Of a DNA stretch of 32,513 nt, positions 8,651-15,629 are shown in pieces. A model generated the notes under the pieces. That model was given only the letters and a program-made list of their open reading frames with translations. It was not told where the DNA came from and did no database searches. A program made the position numbers and the translations under genes. Source of the stretch: Neisseria sp. HMSC077D05. Lineage in GTDB: Bacteria > Pseudomonadota > Gammaproteobacteria > Burkholderiales > Neisseriaceae. The DNA lies in contig KV796991.1 in assembly GCA_001809325.1 (NCBI GenBank), forward strand, positions 5,906 to 38,418, written 5' to 3'. How positions within the stretch are numbered: position 1 is the first letter of the stretch; every line of letters starts with the position of its first letter.

Positions 8651-8700
8651 CGAAACTCGCTTCGCTCATTTTCAGAGTGCGCAGCCTCTTGGCGGGAAGA
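8651..8700 (+). repeat. Dispersed repeat, copy 3
   Basis: CGAAACTCGCTTCGCTCATT, then TTCAGAGTGCGCAGCCTC and TTGGCGGGA, the complement of the 8017-8069 copy. It fills the short gap between the permease stop (8706) and the ClbS-like start (8626). Together with copy 2 it brackets the ClbS-like gene. Confidence 0.75.
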
Positions 8701-8705
8701 TCTCG

Positions 8706-9818
8706 TCAATTCTGCTTCTCCAACATCCCTTGAAACCGCAACAATGCCAACCATAAGAATCCTACGCCGATACAGCCCATGATCAGCATATGTCCCCACA
8801 CGATTCCAATCCCCGCGCCGCGGAACAGGATGTCTTGTGAAAACTTCACAAACTGCGTCAGCGGCCAATATTCGCTGATCAGTTGTGCCGCGTGCGGCAT
8901 GTTGCTGCGCGGGGATGCGCCGCCGGCAAACAGGTTCATCACGATATACACCGGCAGCATCAGCATACCGAACTGCCCCATCGTCGATGCGAACGTGGCA
9001 ATCATGATGCCCAGCGACGCCACCGAAAACAGGAACAACGCCAGCCCCACCGCATAAAGCGGCACCGAGCCGATGAGCGGTACGCCTATGCCCAAATGTA
9101 CGATAAACCACAGCGACGACAAGGCCGCCACCCAAATCACGGCGGCATTTGCCAGCACTTTGCCCATCATCAGCTCGAACGCATTGACCGGCATCACCAG
9201 CAAATGCTCGATTGTACCGCGCTCGCGTTCGCGGATAACCGCCGCCCCCGTCAATAAAATCAGCAACATACACGACATCGAGCCGATTTGCGAAGTCGGC
9301 ATGAACCACGCGCTTTCGCCGTTGGGATTGTAATAAGTATTGATGACGGGGTTGATTAACTCCGGCCGCGTCACGCCGGTGAATTCGTAAATTTCGCGGT
9401 TGATAATTTGCGAAAGATAAGACGCGCCCACCCCCGCCTGCGTCATCGACGTCGCATCAACCAAAAGCTGCAAATCAGGATTGCGCCCCGCCGCCATGTC
9501 GCGCTGAAAATTGGGCGGCACTTCCAAAATAAAGGTGAACTCGCCCTTATCCATCAATTCGTCCGAATCTTCGCGCCGCACGTCCTCTACCGGTTTGAAA
9601 AACGGATGCTGCACGGCATCGCGGATACGCATGGACAAAACCGAACGGTCTTGGTCGATGATGCCGACAGTGGCATTTTTCAAATCCGCGCCCACCTGCG
9701 CCATCTGATAAATCGTGGCGGTAAAGATATACCCAATCAGCACCATCAGCACCGGATCAGTCAGCACGCTGCGGAACTCTTTGAGCATCAGGGTCAGAAT
9801 GTTTTTCAGGGTACGCAT
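8706..9818 (-). CDS. ABC-2 type transport permease (YhhJ-like)
   Basis: This 370-residue inner-membrane protein has the ABC-2 exporter permease layout. One helix lies near 20-40 (LMVLIGYIFTATIYQMA), followed by a large periplasmic domain (about 45-180, GIIDQDRSVLSMRIRDAV), then five helices from about 185 to 365. Between helices the coupling motif VIRERERGTIEHLLVMPV (about 195-212) contacts an ATPase. In E. coli, yhhJ follows yhiI and rbbA; here the matching RbbA-like ATPase-permease lies 2 kb upstream on the same strand (11875-14976), separated by three unrelated genes. ATG 9818 has AGGAG four to five bases upstream. No ATPase gene is adjacent, so it probably still works with the distant RbbA-like protein. 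Confidence 0.88.
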   Translation of the reverse strand: MRTLKNILTLMLKEFRSVLTDPVLMVLIGYIFTATIYQMAQVGADLKNATVGIIDQDRSVLSMRIRDAVQHPFFKPVEDVRREDSDELMDKGEFTFILEVPPNFQRDMAAGRNPDLQLLVDATSMTQAGVGASYLSQIINREIYEFTGVTRPELINPVINTYYNPNGESAWFMPTSQIGSMSCMLLILLTGAAVIRERERGTIEHLLVMPVNAFELMMGKVLANAAVIWVAALSSLWFIVHLGIGVPLIGSVPLYAVGLALFLFSVASLGIMIATFASTMGQFGMLMLPVYIVMNLFAGGASPRSNMPHAAQLISEYWPLTQFVKFSQDILFRGAGIGIVWGHMLIMGCIGVGFLWLALLRFQGMLEKQN

Positions 9819-9849
9819 GGGGACTCCTGTTGATAGCTTGCCTTCTCAA

Positions 9850-9862
9850 AGGTCGTCTGAAA
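9850..9862 (+). repeat. Single DNA uptake sequence
   Basis: Exact AGGTCGTCTGAAA about 30 bases upstream of the permease gene. No complementary arm within hairpin distance; TTTTTCAGC downstream is only partly complementary. The 9819-10142 gap also holds a reverse copy at 10101-10113; nothing else is recognised there. Confidence 0.9.
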
Positions 9863-10100
9863 AATTGTCCGGCTGTTTTTCAGCTTTACAGCCTCGGTTT
9901 TCCCATTAAAAGTCCGGCAGCAGGTTCGCCGTGTACACACAATAGAGTCTGTTTTTTCCTAAAAAATCCGTCGAAACGCATCGGATAAAGTCAATGCTTA
10001 TGGAATCGGCTACCACGCTGCTTGGTCAATCCAACTCGTTTAGTCAGACCGACGATGTATAATTATGTTTTTCAAATAAGGTCTTTGGGATCAGCTTTGA

Positions 10101-10113
10101 TTTCAGACGACCT
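10101..10113 (-). repeat. Single DNA uptake sequence (reverse)
   Basis: Exact TTTCAGACGACCT 29 bases before the start of the small exported protein gene, in its probable 5' untranslated region. Confidence 0.9.
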
Positions 10114-10142
10114 ATTTTATCAATCCAATCTAAGGAACTATG

Positions 10143-10601
10143 ATGTCCGTCAAACCTTTACTGCTCTGCCTGCTTCTCGCTTCCCCTGCCGCTTTTGCCG
10201 GCAATCTGTCCTGCCATGAAAGCCCGAAATCCACGGGCAACCCCGAACTCGATGCCATCGTGACCCGCTACGAATGCCGTTATACCGGTTCGCTGCAACA
10301 AGCCTACTCCGCCTTTATGAAGCAAGGTTACAACGGCGAAGCGCCCTACCCTAAAACCGTTCCTTCCACCCTGCCGCGCAAAAACCTGACTCTGAACGGT
10401 AAAGAAAAAATGGACTGCGGCAACACGGAAAACGCACAACCCGAAACCTTTGAATGGTCCTTCAAACTGCGCCGTAAAAATCCCAACCATATCAATATGG
10501 AATACCAAAGTTTGGATTGCGCTTCAGGCGCTCATACCGATACGGAATTTAACCGCAACGGAAAAACCGTCAAAATTATTCACAAAGTTTACTCTTCATA
10601 A
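10143..10601 (+). CDS. Small exported protein with four cysteines, unknown function
   Basis: The 152-residue precursor starts MSVKPLLLCLLLASPAAFA, a clear Sec signal peptide with cleavage after AFA, leaving about 133 mature residues. The mature part has four cysteines (SCHES, YECRY, MDCGN, LDCAS), an even number that suits two periplasmic disulfides. It is rich in polar residues, with a beta-looking C-terminus (EYQSLDCASGAHTDTEF). I do not recognise a family. The start is the second ATG of ATGATG, because AAGGA lies six bases before 10143 but only three before 10140. It stands alone between divergent (permease) and convergent (racemase) neighbours. Confidence 0.75.
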   Translation: MSVKPLLLCLLLASPAAFAGNLSCHESPKSTGNPELDAIVTRYECRYTGSLQQAYSAFMKQGYNGEAPYPKTVPSTLPRKNLTLNGKEKMDCGNTENAQPETFEWSFKLRRKNPNHINMEYQSLDCASGAHTDTEFNRNGKTVKIIHKVYSS

Positions 10602-10649
10602 GCGGATAACATCTATATCCTGAAATTTGGCGTTTGCCGCATCATGGGT

Positions 10650-10713
10650 GGGACTACGGATAAACTGATACGAAATGGCAAACCCACTCCGTAGCAGTTT
10701 AATCAGGAGTCCC
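10650..10713. terminator. Long imperfect hairpin between convergent genes
   Basis: GGGACTACGGATAAACTG (10650-10667) pairs with CAGTTTAATCAGGAGTCCC (10695-10713) with about two mismatches and a bulge. It lies between the ends of the exported protein gene (10601) and the racemase (10716), so it can stop transcription from both sides. It is unusual here in not being made of uptake sequences. Confidence 0.55.
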
Positions 10714-10715
10714 AC

Positions 10716-11408
10716 TTATTCCGTCAGCGCTGCATCCACCGCCGCAAACGCATGGATGGCGGTGCTGTCGAACACGGGCAGCGGGCCGTCGGTTTCGTTC
10801 ACAAGCAGGCAGATTTCGGTGCAGCCGAGTATCACGCCCTGCGCGCCTTCCTTTTTCAGACGACCTATCACGTCGTAAAAGTAGCGGGCAGATTCGGGGC
10901 GGATGCGGTTCAGACACAGTTCGTCAAAAATAATGCGGTGGATTTCGTCTTGTTCGGCGGCGGTCGGAGTTATGGTTTGCACGCCCTGCGAACCCATGCG
11001 CTCCGTATAAAAACCGTCGCTCATGGTAAAGCGCGTGCCAAGCAGGCCGACAGCGGACAAGCCCTGACGTTTGATGGCGGCGGCAGTGGCATCGACGACG
11101 TGCAGCAAGGGGATGCCGGCCGCCTGTTCGATGGCGGGGGCGACTTTGTGCATGGTGTTGGTGGCGAGCAGCAAAAAATCCGCACCGCCCGCTTCGAGCT
11201 TCCGCGCGCTTTGCGCCAACACGTTTCCCGCCACCGCCCAATCGCCGCTTTTCTGCAAACGGACGATTTCTTCAAAATCCACGCTGTCGAGTAGGATTTT
11301 GGCACTGCGGTTGCCGCCCAAACGGCGGTTGGTCTCGCGGTTGATGATTTGGTAGTAGAGCACGGTGCTTTCGGGACTCATGCCGCCGATGATACCTATG
11401 GTTTTCAT
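10716..11408 (-). CDS. Aspartate/glutamate racemase family (YgeA-like)
   Basis: The 230-residue product interconverts L- and D-forms of an acidic or other amino acid without cofactor. The N-terminus MKTIGIIGGMSPESTVLYY is typical. The two catalytic positions are Thr83 in LATNTMHK and Cys196 in LGCTEI. This Thr/Cys pair, instead of Cys/Cys, is the atypical active site known for E. coli YgeA (L-Asp/Glu-specific), so similar one-sided specificity is likely. Start ATG 11408 has AAAGGA six bases upstream; an open extension to 11603 overlaps the neighbouring gene and is spurious. An exact uptake sequence (10854-10866) is inside the gene, encoding GRLKK. It lies 38 bases downstream of the YjbR-like gene, probably in one transcript. 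Confidence 0.88.
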   Translation of the reverse strand: MKTIGIIGGMSPESTVLYYQIINRETNRRLGGNRSAKILLDSVDFEEIVRLQKSGDWAVAGNVLAQSARKLEAGGADFLLLATNTMHKVAPAIEQAAGIPLLHVVDATAAAIKRQGLSAVGLLGTRFTMSDGFYTERMGSQGVQTITPTAAEQDEIHRIIFDELCLNRIRPESARYFYDVIGRLKKEGAQGVILGCTEICLLVNETDGPLPVFDSTAIHAFAAVDAALTE

Positions 11409-11446
11409 GTTTTTTCCTTTCGTTTGATGTGTGGAGTTAATCAATC

Positions 11447-11797
11447 CTAACGTGTCAGCACGAAGCTGTCGTCTATCAGCCGCCACACGTTTTCTGCGGG
11501 CGTTTGCGCCAATACGATACTCAACCAGTGTTCTTTGTTCATGTGGTAGGCGGGCAGGATGCCTACCGTCGCGCGCCATGCGCCGATGTGTTCGGGGCGG
11601 CATTTGACGTTGACAATTTCCGTCAGACCGCCCTCGCCCATGCCGAGTTTTTCAGACGGTACGGGCATATAAAGGCAGAACCATTTGCGGTTGCCCGTGT
11701 GGCGGAATACGGCAAAGTCGGGAGATTTCGCCCACGGATATTCCGCCGCCGCGCCGTAGCGTTCGGCCAGTCCGTCAAACAGGGTTGCTCGGTTCAT
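11447..11797 (-). CDS. MmcQ/YjbR-family protein (DUF419)
   Basis: The 116-residue product is a complete YjbR/MmcQ-like protein. Family marks are KWFCLYMPV (38-46), the VNVKCRPE strand (62-69), AYHMNKEHWLSIVL (83-96) and the C-terminal LIDDSFVLTR. The fold is a CyaY-like double-wing; some members bind DNA weakly, but no cellular role is established. ATG 11797 is preceded only by an A/G-rich stretch, a weak ribosome site. It precedes the racemase in the same direction. Together they separate the RbbA-like and YhhJ-like transporter genes, which are normally adjacent. Confidence 0.85.
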   Translation of the reverse strand: MNRATLFDGLAERYGAAAEYPWAKSPDFAVFRHTGNRKWFCLYMPVPSEKLGMGEGGLTEIVNVKCRPEHIGAWRATVGILPAYHMNKEHWLSIVLAQTPAENVWRLIDDSFVLTR

Positions 11798-11860
11798 GGC
11801 GTTTCTTTCTTTAATAGTGGGCTAAGGTTCGGGGTGGACATCCATACCCGCCTGCTGAGT

Positions 11861-11873
11861 TTTCAGACGACCT
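11861..11873 (-). repeat. DNA uptake sequence right after the RbbA-like stop codon
   Basis: Exact TTTCAGACGACCT ends two bases from the stop codon of the ABC gene (11875-11877). No partner arm nearby, so it is not a hairpin terminator. Confidence 0.9.
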
Positions 11874-11874
11874 C

Positions 11875-14800
11875 TCACTTCTCCTGCTTCTTCAACAACA
11901 CACACGCCAGAATCAGGCTGGTGGCGGCAAAGGCGGCGATGGCGGCGTATTCATGCAGCAGGTCGGCGGTGTGCAGCCCTTTGGTGAAGCTGCCGACGCT
12001 GACGGTGTAGTACCACGACGACGGGAAGGTTTTGCCGATAACCAGCGCGCCGCCTTCCATGGTGGACAGCGGGTAGATAAAACCGGAATAGGTTTGCGCG
12101 GGAATCATGGTGATGATGGCGGTGGCGAAAATGGCGGCAAGCTGGGAGCGCACGAAGCAGGAAATCAAAAGCCCCAGCGCGGTGGTGGCGGACACCATCA
12201 AGAGCGTGCCGATGGCGAGTCCGGCAAACGAGCCTTTGAGCGGCACGCCGAACAGGTAAATAATCATCAGCATCATGGCGGCGAAGTTGACCATGCCGAC
12301 GGCGATATAGGGAAGCTGTTTACCGATCAGATATTGCGCCACGGCGGCGGGCGATGCGTAGAAATTGGCGATGGAACCGATTTCGCGTTCGCGCACCACG
12401 CCGACCGCCGACATCATGGCGGGTATCATCATCAACACCAGCATCATCACGCCCGGGGCGATGGCGTTGATGCTGTCGAAATCCTGATTGTACATAAAGC
12501 GCGGTTCGATGCCGGCGGGGGCTTTGAGCGAAACGGGCAGCCCGCTTTCGGCGATGCGGTCTTTGGTGTAGGCGGTGATCAGGCTGCCGATGTAGCCGCG
12601 GATGTTGGTGGCGTTAAACGGCATGGAGCCGTCCACATAAAAACCGACTTCGGGTTTGAGTCCGCGCGCCAAATCGCGCCCGAAACCGCTCGGAATATCG
12701 ATGACCAATATGGCGCCGGAGCTTTTGAGCACGGTGTCGATTTCGGCTTCGGACTGTATCGGCGGCTGTTGGAGGAAATAGCGCGAACCGTCGAAATATT
12801 CGACCAGCTCGCGGCTGGCGGCGGTTTGGTCGCGGTCGTAAACGGCGAATTTCAGATTCCGCACGTCAAACGAAATCCCCCATGATACCGACGCCATAAT
12901 AATCAGCGGGCCGAACACGGCGAAAAACAGGCGGATTTTGTCGCGCAAAAGCTCTTTGGCTTCGCGGCGGGCGAAGGTCCAAATCATGGAAAAACGGTAT
13001 TTGAAGGTGTCGGTGTTTGGGTTGTCTCGTAAGGTATGTGAACTTTGTTCACGCACGCTGTTTTGGGTTTCAGACGACCTCGTATCTTTTTGAAGGTCGT
13101 CTGAAAGTTCAGAATACCTGTCATCCGATTTCCTTTCCGCGTGCGTGGCTTGCGCCACACACCCTACGGTCGGAGTTTCTACTGGTAGGGCGTATGAACT
13201 TTGTTCACGCACGCCGTTTTGGGTTTCAGACGACCCTGTATCTTTTCCTTGAAGGTCGTCTGAAAGTTCAGAATGCCTGTCATCCGATTCCCCTTCCGCA
13301 TGCGTGGCTTGCTCCACACACCCTACGGTCAAAGTTTCCGCCGATAGGGTGTGTGAACTTTGTTCACGCACGCCGTCTACGTCTTGGCGAAACTCGCGCT
13401 GTTCACTTCCAGAGTGCGCAGCCTCCTGGCGGGATGACCTTTCCTCACCTTCCCCGCCTTCCGCTTCAATCAGATACTGTACAAACGCTTCTTCCAAATC
13501 CGGCGCATTCTGCCTTGCCGCCAGTTCGGCGGGCGTGCCCACCGCCAGCACGCGGCCTTTGTGCATAAAGGAAATGCGGTCGCAGCGGGCGGCTTCGTTC
13601 ATAAAGTGGGTGGAAACAAAAATGGTGATTTTGTCTTCGCGGGAGAGTTTCAGAAGATGCCGCCAGAACATATCGCGGGCGGCGGGATCGACCCCCGAAG
13701 TCGGTTCGTCCAAAATCAATACTTCGGGGTGGTGCAGGCAGGCGGCGGCCAGTTGCAGGCGTTGGCGGATGCCCAGCGGCAACGATGCAGGCGCGGTGTC
13801 GGCAACGTCCGCCAAATCAAACTGTTGCAGGGCTTCTTCCACCGCCGCCGCGCCTTTAGCGCCCATCTGGTAGAGTCTGGCGTGCAAATCCAAATTGCGG
13901 CGCACGCTCAGTTCCTCATACAGCGAAAACGCCTGCGACATATAGCCGACACGCATTTTCGTATCCAAGCCGCCCGCGTCTATCGGCTTGCCCAACAGCG
14001 TGGCGTCACCTTCGGTCGCTTCCAACAGACCGGTCAACATTTTCATGGTGGTGGACTTGCCGCAGCCGTTGCTGCCGAGAAAGCCGAAAATCTCGCCTTT
14101 TTGAATGGTGAAGCTGACGTGATCCACGGCGGTAAAATCGCCGAAACGCTTGGTCAGCCCGTGCGCTTCCATCGCGGGCGGCGCATCGTGATCAGGGACG
14201 AACGGCGTAATGTCCAAACCGCCCGAACCCTGCTGTTTTTCCGGCGGCAGCATTTTGACGTAGGCTTCTTCCAATACATCAGTGCCGTAATCCGCCAGCA
14301 CATCGGCGGTGGGCTTGTTTTCCAGCAGCCTACCCGCGTCCATCGCCAGCAGCCGCTCGAAACGCTGCGCTTCTTCAATATAGGCGGTCGCCACAATCAC
14401 GGTCATGCCCGAATGTTCCCGCCGCAAATCGTCCACCAACGCCCAAAACTGGCGGCGCGACAAAGGGTCCACGCCCGTGGTCGGTTCGTCCAAAATCAGC
14501 AAATCCGGGCTGTGCACCAGCGCGCAGCACAAACTTAGCTTCTGCTTCATCCCGCCCGAGAGCTTGCCCGCCGCCCTATCGGAAAACGGCGCAAGGCGGG
14601 TCGCCTCCATCAGCCGCGTAATCTGCCGAGTGCGTTCCTGCCCGTCCAAACCAAACAGCCGCGCATGGAAATCGATATTCTCATACACCGACAAGGTAGG
14701 ATACAGGTTGCGCCCCAAACCCTGCGGCATAAAGGCGATGCGGTGCGACAAGTCCCGCCGCACGTCCTTGTCCGCCATATCGCCGCCCAACACTTCCACC

Positions 14801-14976
14801 CGTCCGTCCTGAATCACCTTCACCCCCGCCATCAACGAGAGCAGCGTCGATTTGCCCACCCCGTCCGGCCCGATCAAACCGACCGTCGCGCCTTTCGGAA
14901 TGTCCAGCGACACATCGTCAAGCGCAAGGGTCTTGCCGTAGCGGTGGGAAAGGTTTTGGATAGAAACGGTGTTCAT
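11875..14976 (-). CDS. rbbA: ABC-ABC-permease fusion exporter, RbbA/YhiH type, with repeat-derived linker
   Basis: The 1033-residue protein has two ATPase domains and an ABC-2 permease in one chain. ABC1 is about 1-245: Walker A GPDGVGKST (36-44), signature LSGGMKQ (139-145), Walker B LLILDEPTTGVD (159-170). ABC2 is about 268-500: Walker A GSNGCGKST (301-309), degenerate signature LPLGIRQ (399-405), Walker B VLILDEPTSGVD (419-430). The permease is about 660-1033, with a periplasmic loop from FAVYDRDQTAASREL and the coupling segment VVREREIGSIANFYASP. E. coli RbbA is about 910 residues; the excess is a hydrophilic linker (about 505-655) encoded by a dispersed repeat and a tandem 52-53-residue repeat carrying four uptake sequences, all kept in frame. 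Its HlyD-type partner is not next to it. Ribosome association is claimed for E. coli RbbA, but export is the sequence-based reading. Confidence 0.9.
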   Translation of the reverse strand: MNTVSIQNLSHRYGKTLALDDVSLDIPKGATVGLIGPDGVGKSTLLSLMAGVKVIQDGRVEVLGGDMADKDVRRDLSHRIAFMPQGLGRNLYPTLSVYENIDFHARLFGLDGQERTRQITRLMEATRLAPFSDRAAGKLSGGMKQKLSLCCALVHSPDLLILDEPTTGVDPLSRRQFWALVDDLRREHSGMTVIVATAYIEEAQRFERLLAMDAGRLLENKPTADVLADYGTDVLEEAYVKMLPPEKQQGSGGLDITPFVPDHDAPPAMEAHGLTKRFGDFTAVDHVSFTIQKGEIFGFLGSNGCGKSTTMKMLTGLLEATEGDATLLGKPIDAGGLDTKMRVGYMSQAFSLYEELSVRRNLDLHARLYQMGAKGAAAVEEALQQFDLADVADTAPASLPLGIRQRLQLAAACLHHPEVLILDEPTSGVDPAARDMFWRHLLKLSREDKITIFVSTHFMNEAARCDRISFMHKGRVLAVGTPAELAARQNAPDLEEAFVQYLIEAEGGEGEERSSRQEAAHSGSEQREFRQDVDGVREQSSHTLSAETLTVGCVEQATHAEGESDDRHSELSDDLQGKDTGSSETQNGVREQSSYALPVETPTVGCVAQATHAERKSDDRYSELSDDLQKDTRSSETQNSVREQSSHTLRDNPNTDTFKYRFSMIWTFARREAKELLRDKIRLFFAVFGPLIIMASVSWGISFDVRNLKFAVYDRDQTAASRELVEYFDGSRYFLQQPPIQSEAEIDTVLKSSGAILVIDIPSGFGRDLARGLKPEVGFYVDGSMPFNATNIRGYIGSLITAYTKDRIAESGLPVSLKAPAGIEPRFMYNQDFDSINAIAPGVMMLVLMMIPAMMSAVGVVREREIGSIANFYASPAAVAQYLIGKQLPYIAVGMVNFAAMMLMIIYLFGVPLKGSFAGLAIGTLLMVSATTALGLLISCFVRSQLAAIFATAIITMIPAQTYSGFIYPLSTMEGGALVIGKTFPSSWYYTVSVGSFTKGLHTADLLHEYAAIAAFAATSLILACVLLKKQEK
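13027..13371 (-). repeat. In-frame tandem repeat with uptake-sequence hairpins, inside rbbA
   Basis: Unit A 13213-13371 (53 codons), unit B 13057-13212 (52 codons) and a partial unit C 13027-13056. The translated unit runs from VREQSS through ETxTVGCVxQATHAE, SDDRxSELSDDLQ and SSETQN. Each full unit contains an inverted uptake-sequence pair: 13068-13080 with 13094-13106, and 13224-13235 with 13253-13265. It also holds a second small palindrome around GCGTGGCTTGCGCCACACAC. These are intergenic-type repeats that have become coding sequence. Confidence 0.85.
13388..13440 (+). repeat. Dispersed repeat, copy 4, inside rbbA
   Basis: CGAAACTCGCGCTGTTCAC, then TTCCAGAGTGCGCAGCCTCC and TGGCGGGATGACCT, match the copies at 8651-8700 and 8017-8069. 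Here it is translated in the linker as RSSRQEAAHSGSEQREFR (residues 513-530), directly before the tandem units. Confidence 0.8.
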
Positions 14977-15004
14977 GATGCAGCCTTTTTTGCAGAAAAC
15001 GGGA

Positions 15005-15017
15005 TTTCAGACGACCT
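15005..15017 (-). repeat. DNA uptake sequence overlapping a stop codon
   Basis: Exact TTTCAGACGACCT; read on the minus strand, TAGGTCGTCTGAAA supplies the TAG stop of the VOC gene. It is a single copy without a hairpin partner. Confidence 0.9.
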
Positions 15018-15396
15018 ATTCGTAACGGCTGATTTCCAAAAGATTGCCGTCAGGGTCGCGCAAATAAACCGACCGTATCGCGCCGACCGCTCCCGTGCGC
15101 GGAACAATCCCGCTGATGGCTTCCACACCGTGCGAAGCCAATTCTTCCAAAACCTGCTCCAACGGCGTCTCCGTCAACAAACACAAATCCGCCGTACCGC
15201 AGGCAGCATTTTCAGCATGAGGCACAGCTTCCGCCCCGCGCATGTGCAGATTGATTTTCTGCCTGCCAAACAACAAAGCCTTGCGCCCCTCGCCAAACGT
15301 GATTTCTTCCATACCCAAAATACGGGTATAAAAATCAATGCTGCGGGAAATATCGGCAACGGTTAAAACCAAATGATCCAGCGAAGTAATCTTCAT
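15016..15396 (-). CDS. VOC (glyoxalase/dioxygenase) superfamily protein
   Basis: The 126-residue protein has two beta-alpha-beta-beta-beta modules. Probable metal ligands are His8 in SLDHLVL, His51 in INLHM and Glu121 in GNLLEIS, the usual VOC triad. The C-terminal YLRDPDGNLLEI is typical of small single-domain VOC proteins. The substrate is unknown. ATG 15396 has AAGGAG eight bases upstream; a longer open frame to 15435 lacks this. The stop codon TAG is formed by the first bases of an uptake sequence (15005-15017). It lies 39 bases upstream of the RbbA-like gene in the same direction and could be co-transcribed with it. Confidence 0.85.
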   Translation of the reverse strand: MKITSLDHLVLTVADISRSIDFYTRILGMEEITFGEGRKALLFGRQKINLHMRGAEAVPHAENAACGTADLCLLTETPLEQVLEELASHGVEAISGIVPRTGAVGAIRSVYLRDPDGNLLEISRYE

Positions 15397-15443
15397 TTTT
15401 TGTATCTCCTTAGTTCCGTTTTGACTTGGTTGCAAGCAACGAA

Positions 15444-15572
15444 TTAATCAGGCTTCCGACTTAAAACTTCTGCCAACGTTTTACCCGCAGGCGTGTATTC
15501 GCCTTCTTTTTCTCCGTAAAAGCCCGAATCCGCCAACAAAATCTGTAAATCGTCGGGAACGTAGTCTGTCAT
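15444..15572 (-). CDS. Small ORF of 42 residues, unknown
   Basis: ATG at 15572 opens a 42-codon frame reading MTDYVPDDLQILLADSGFYG and then EKEGEYTPAGKTLAEVLSRK before a TAA stop. The composition is that of a real soluble acidic peptide, but the ribosome site is poor (CGGA directly before ATG). It begins eight bases beyond an uptake-sequence hairpin and ends 47 bases before the VOC start, so it could be a leader or a small independent gene. It may also be the remnant of a longer gene; I see no family. Confidence 0.4.
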   Translation of the reverse strand: MTDYVPDDLQILLADSGFYGEKEGEYTPAGKTLAEVLSRKPD

Positions 15573-15579
15573 TCCGAAA

Positions 15580-15619
15580 AGGTCGTCTGAAAATCATCCG
15601 CCCTGCTTTCAGACGACCT
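15580..15619 (-). terminator. Uptake-sequence pair after the disrupted gene
   Basis: AGGTCGTCTGAAA (15580-15592) and its complement (15607-15619) form a 13-bp stem with a 14-base loop. It lies 10 bases after the stop at 15630 on the minus strand and is followed there by TTTTC. Likely terminator of the methyltransferase transcript. Confidence 0.8.
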
Positions 15620-15629
15620 CAAACCGACA

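Noticed and set aside
8647-9309. Alternative frame over the permease gene
   Set aside because: Out-of-frame shadow that reads through the dispersed repeat; the permease frame has transmembrane helices and family motifs.
11644-11656. Possible further uptake sequence in the YjbR-like gene (TTTTCAGACGGTAC)
   Set aside because: The core differs (ACCGTCTGAAA); it is not the dialect used in this window.
11953-12885. Open frame opposite the RbbA permease domain
   Set aside because: His/Gly-rich antisense shadow of transmembrane coding sequence.
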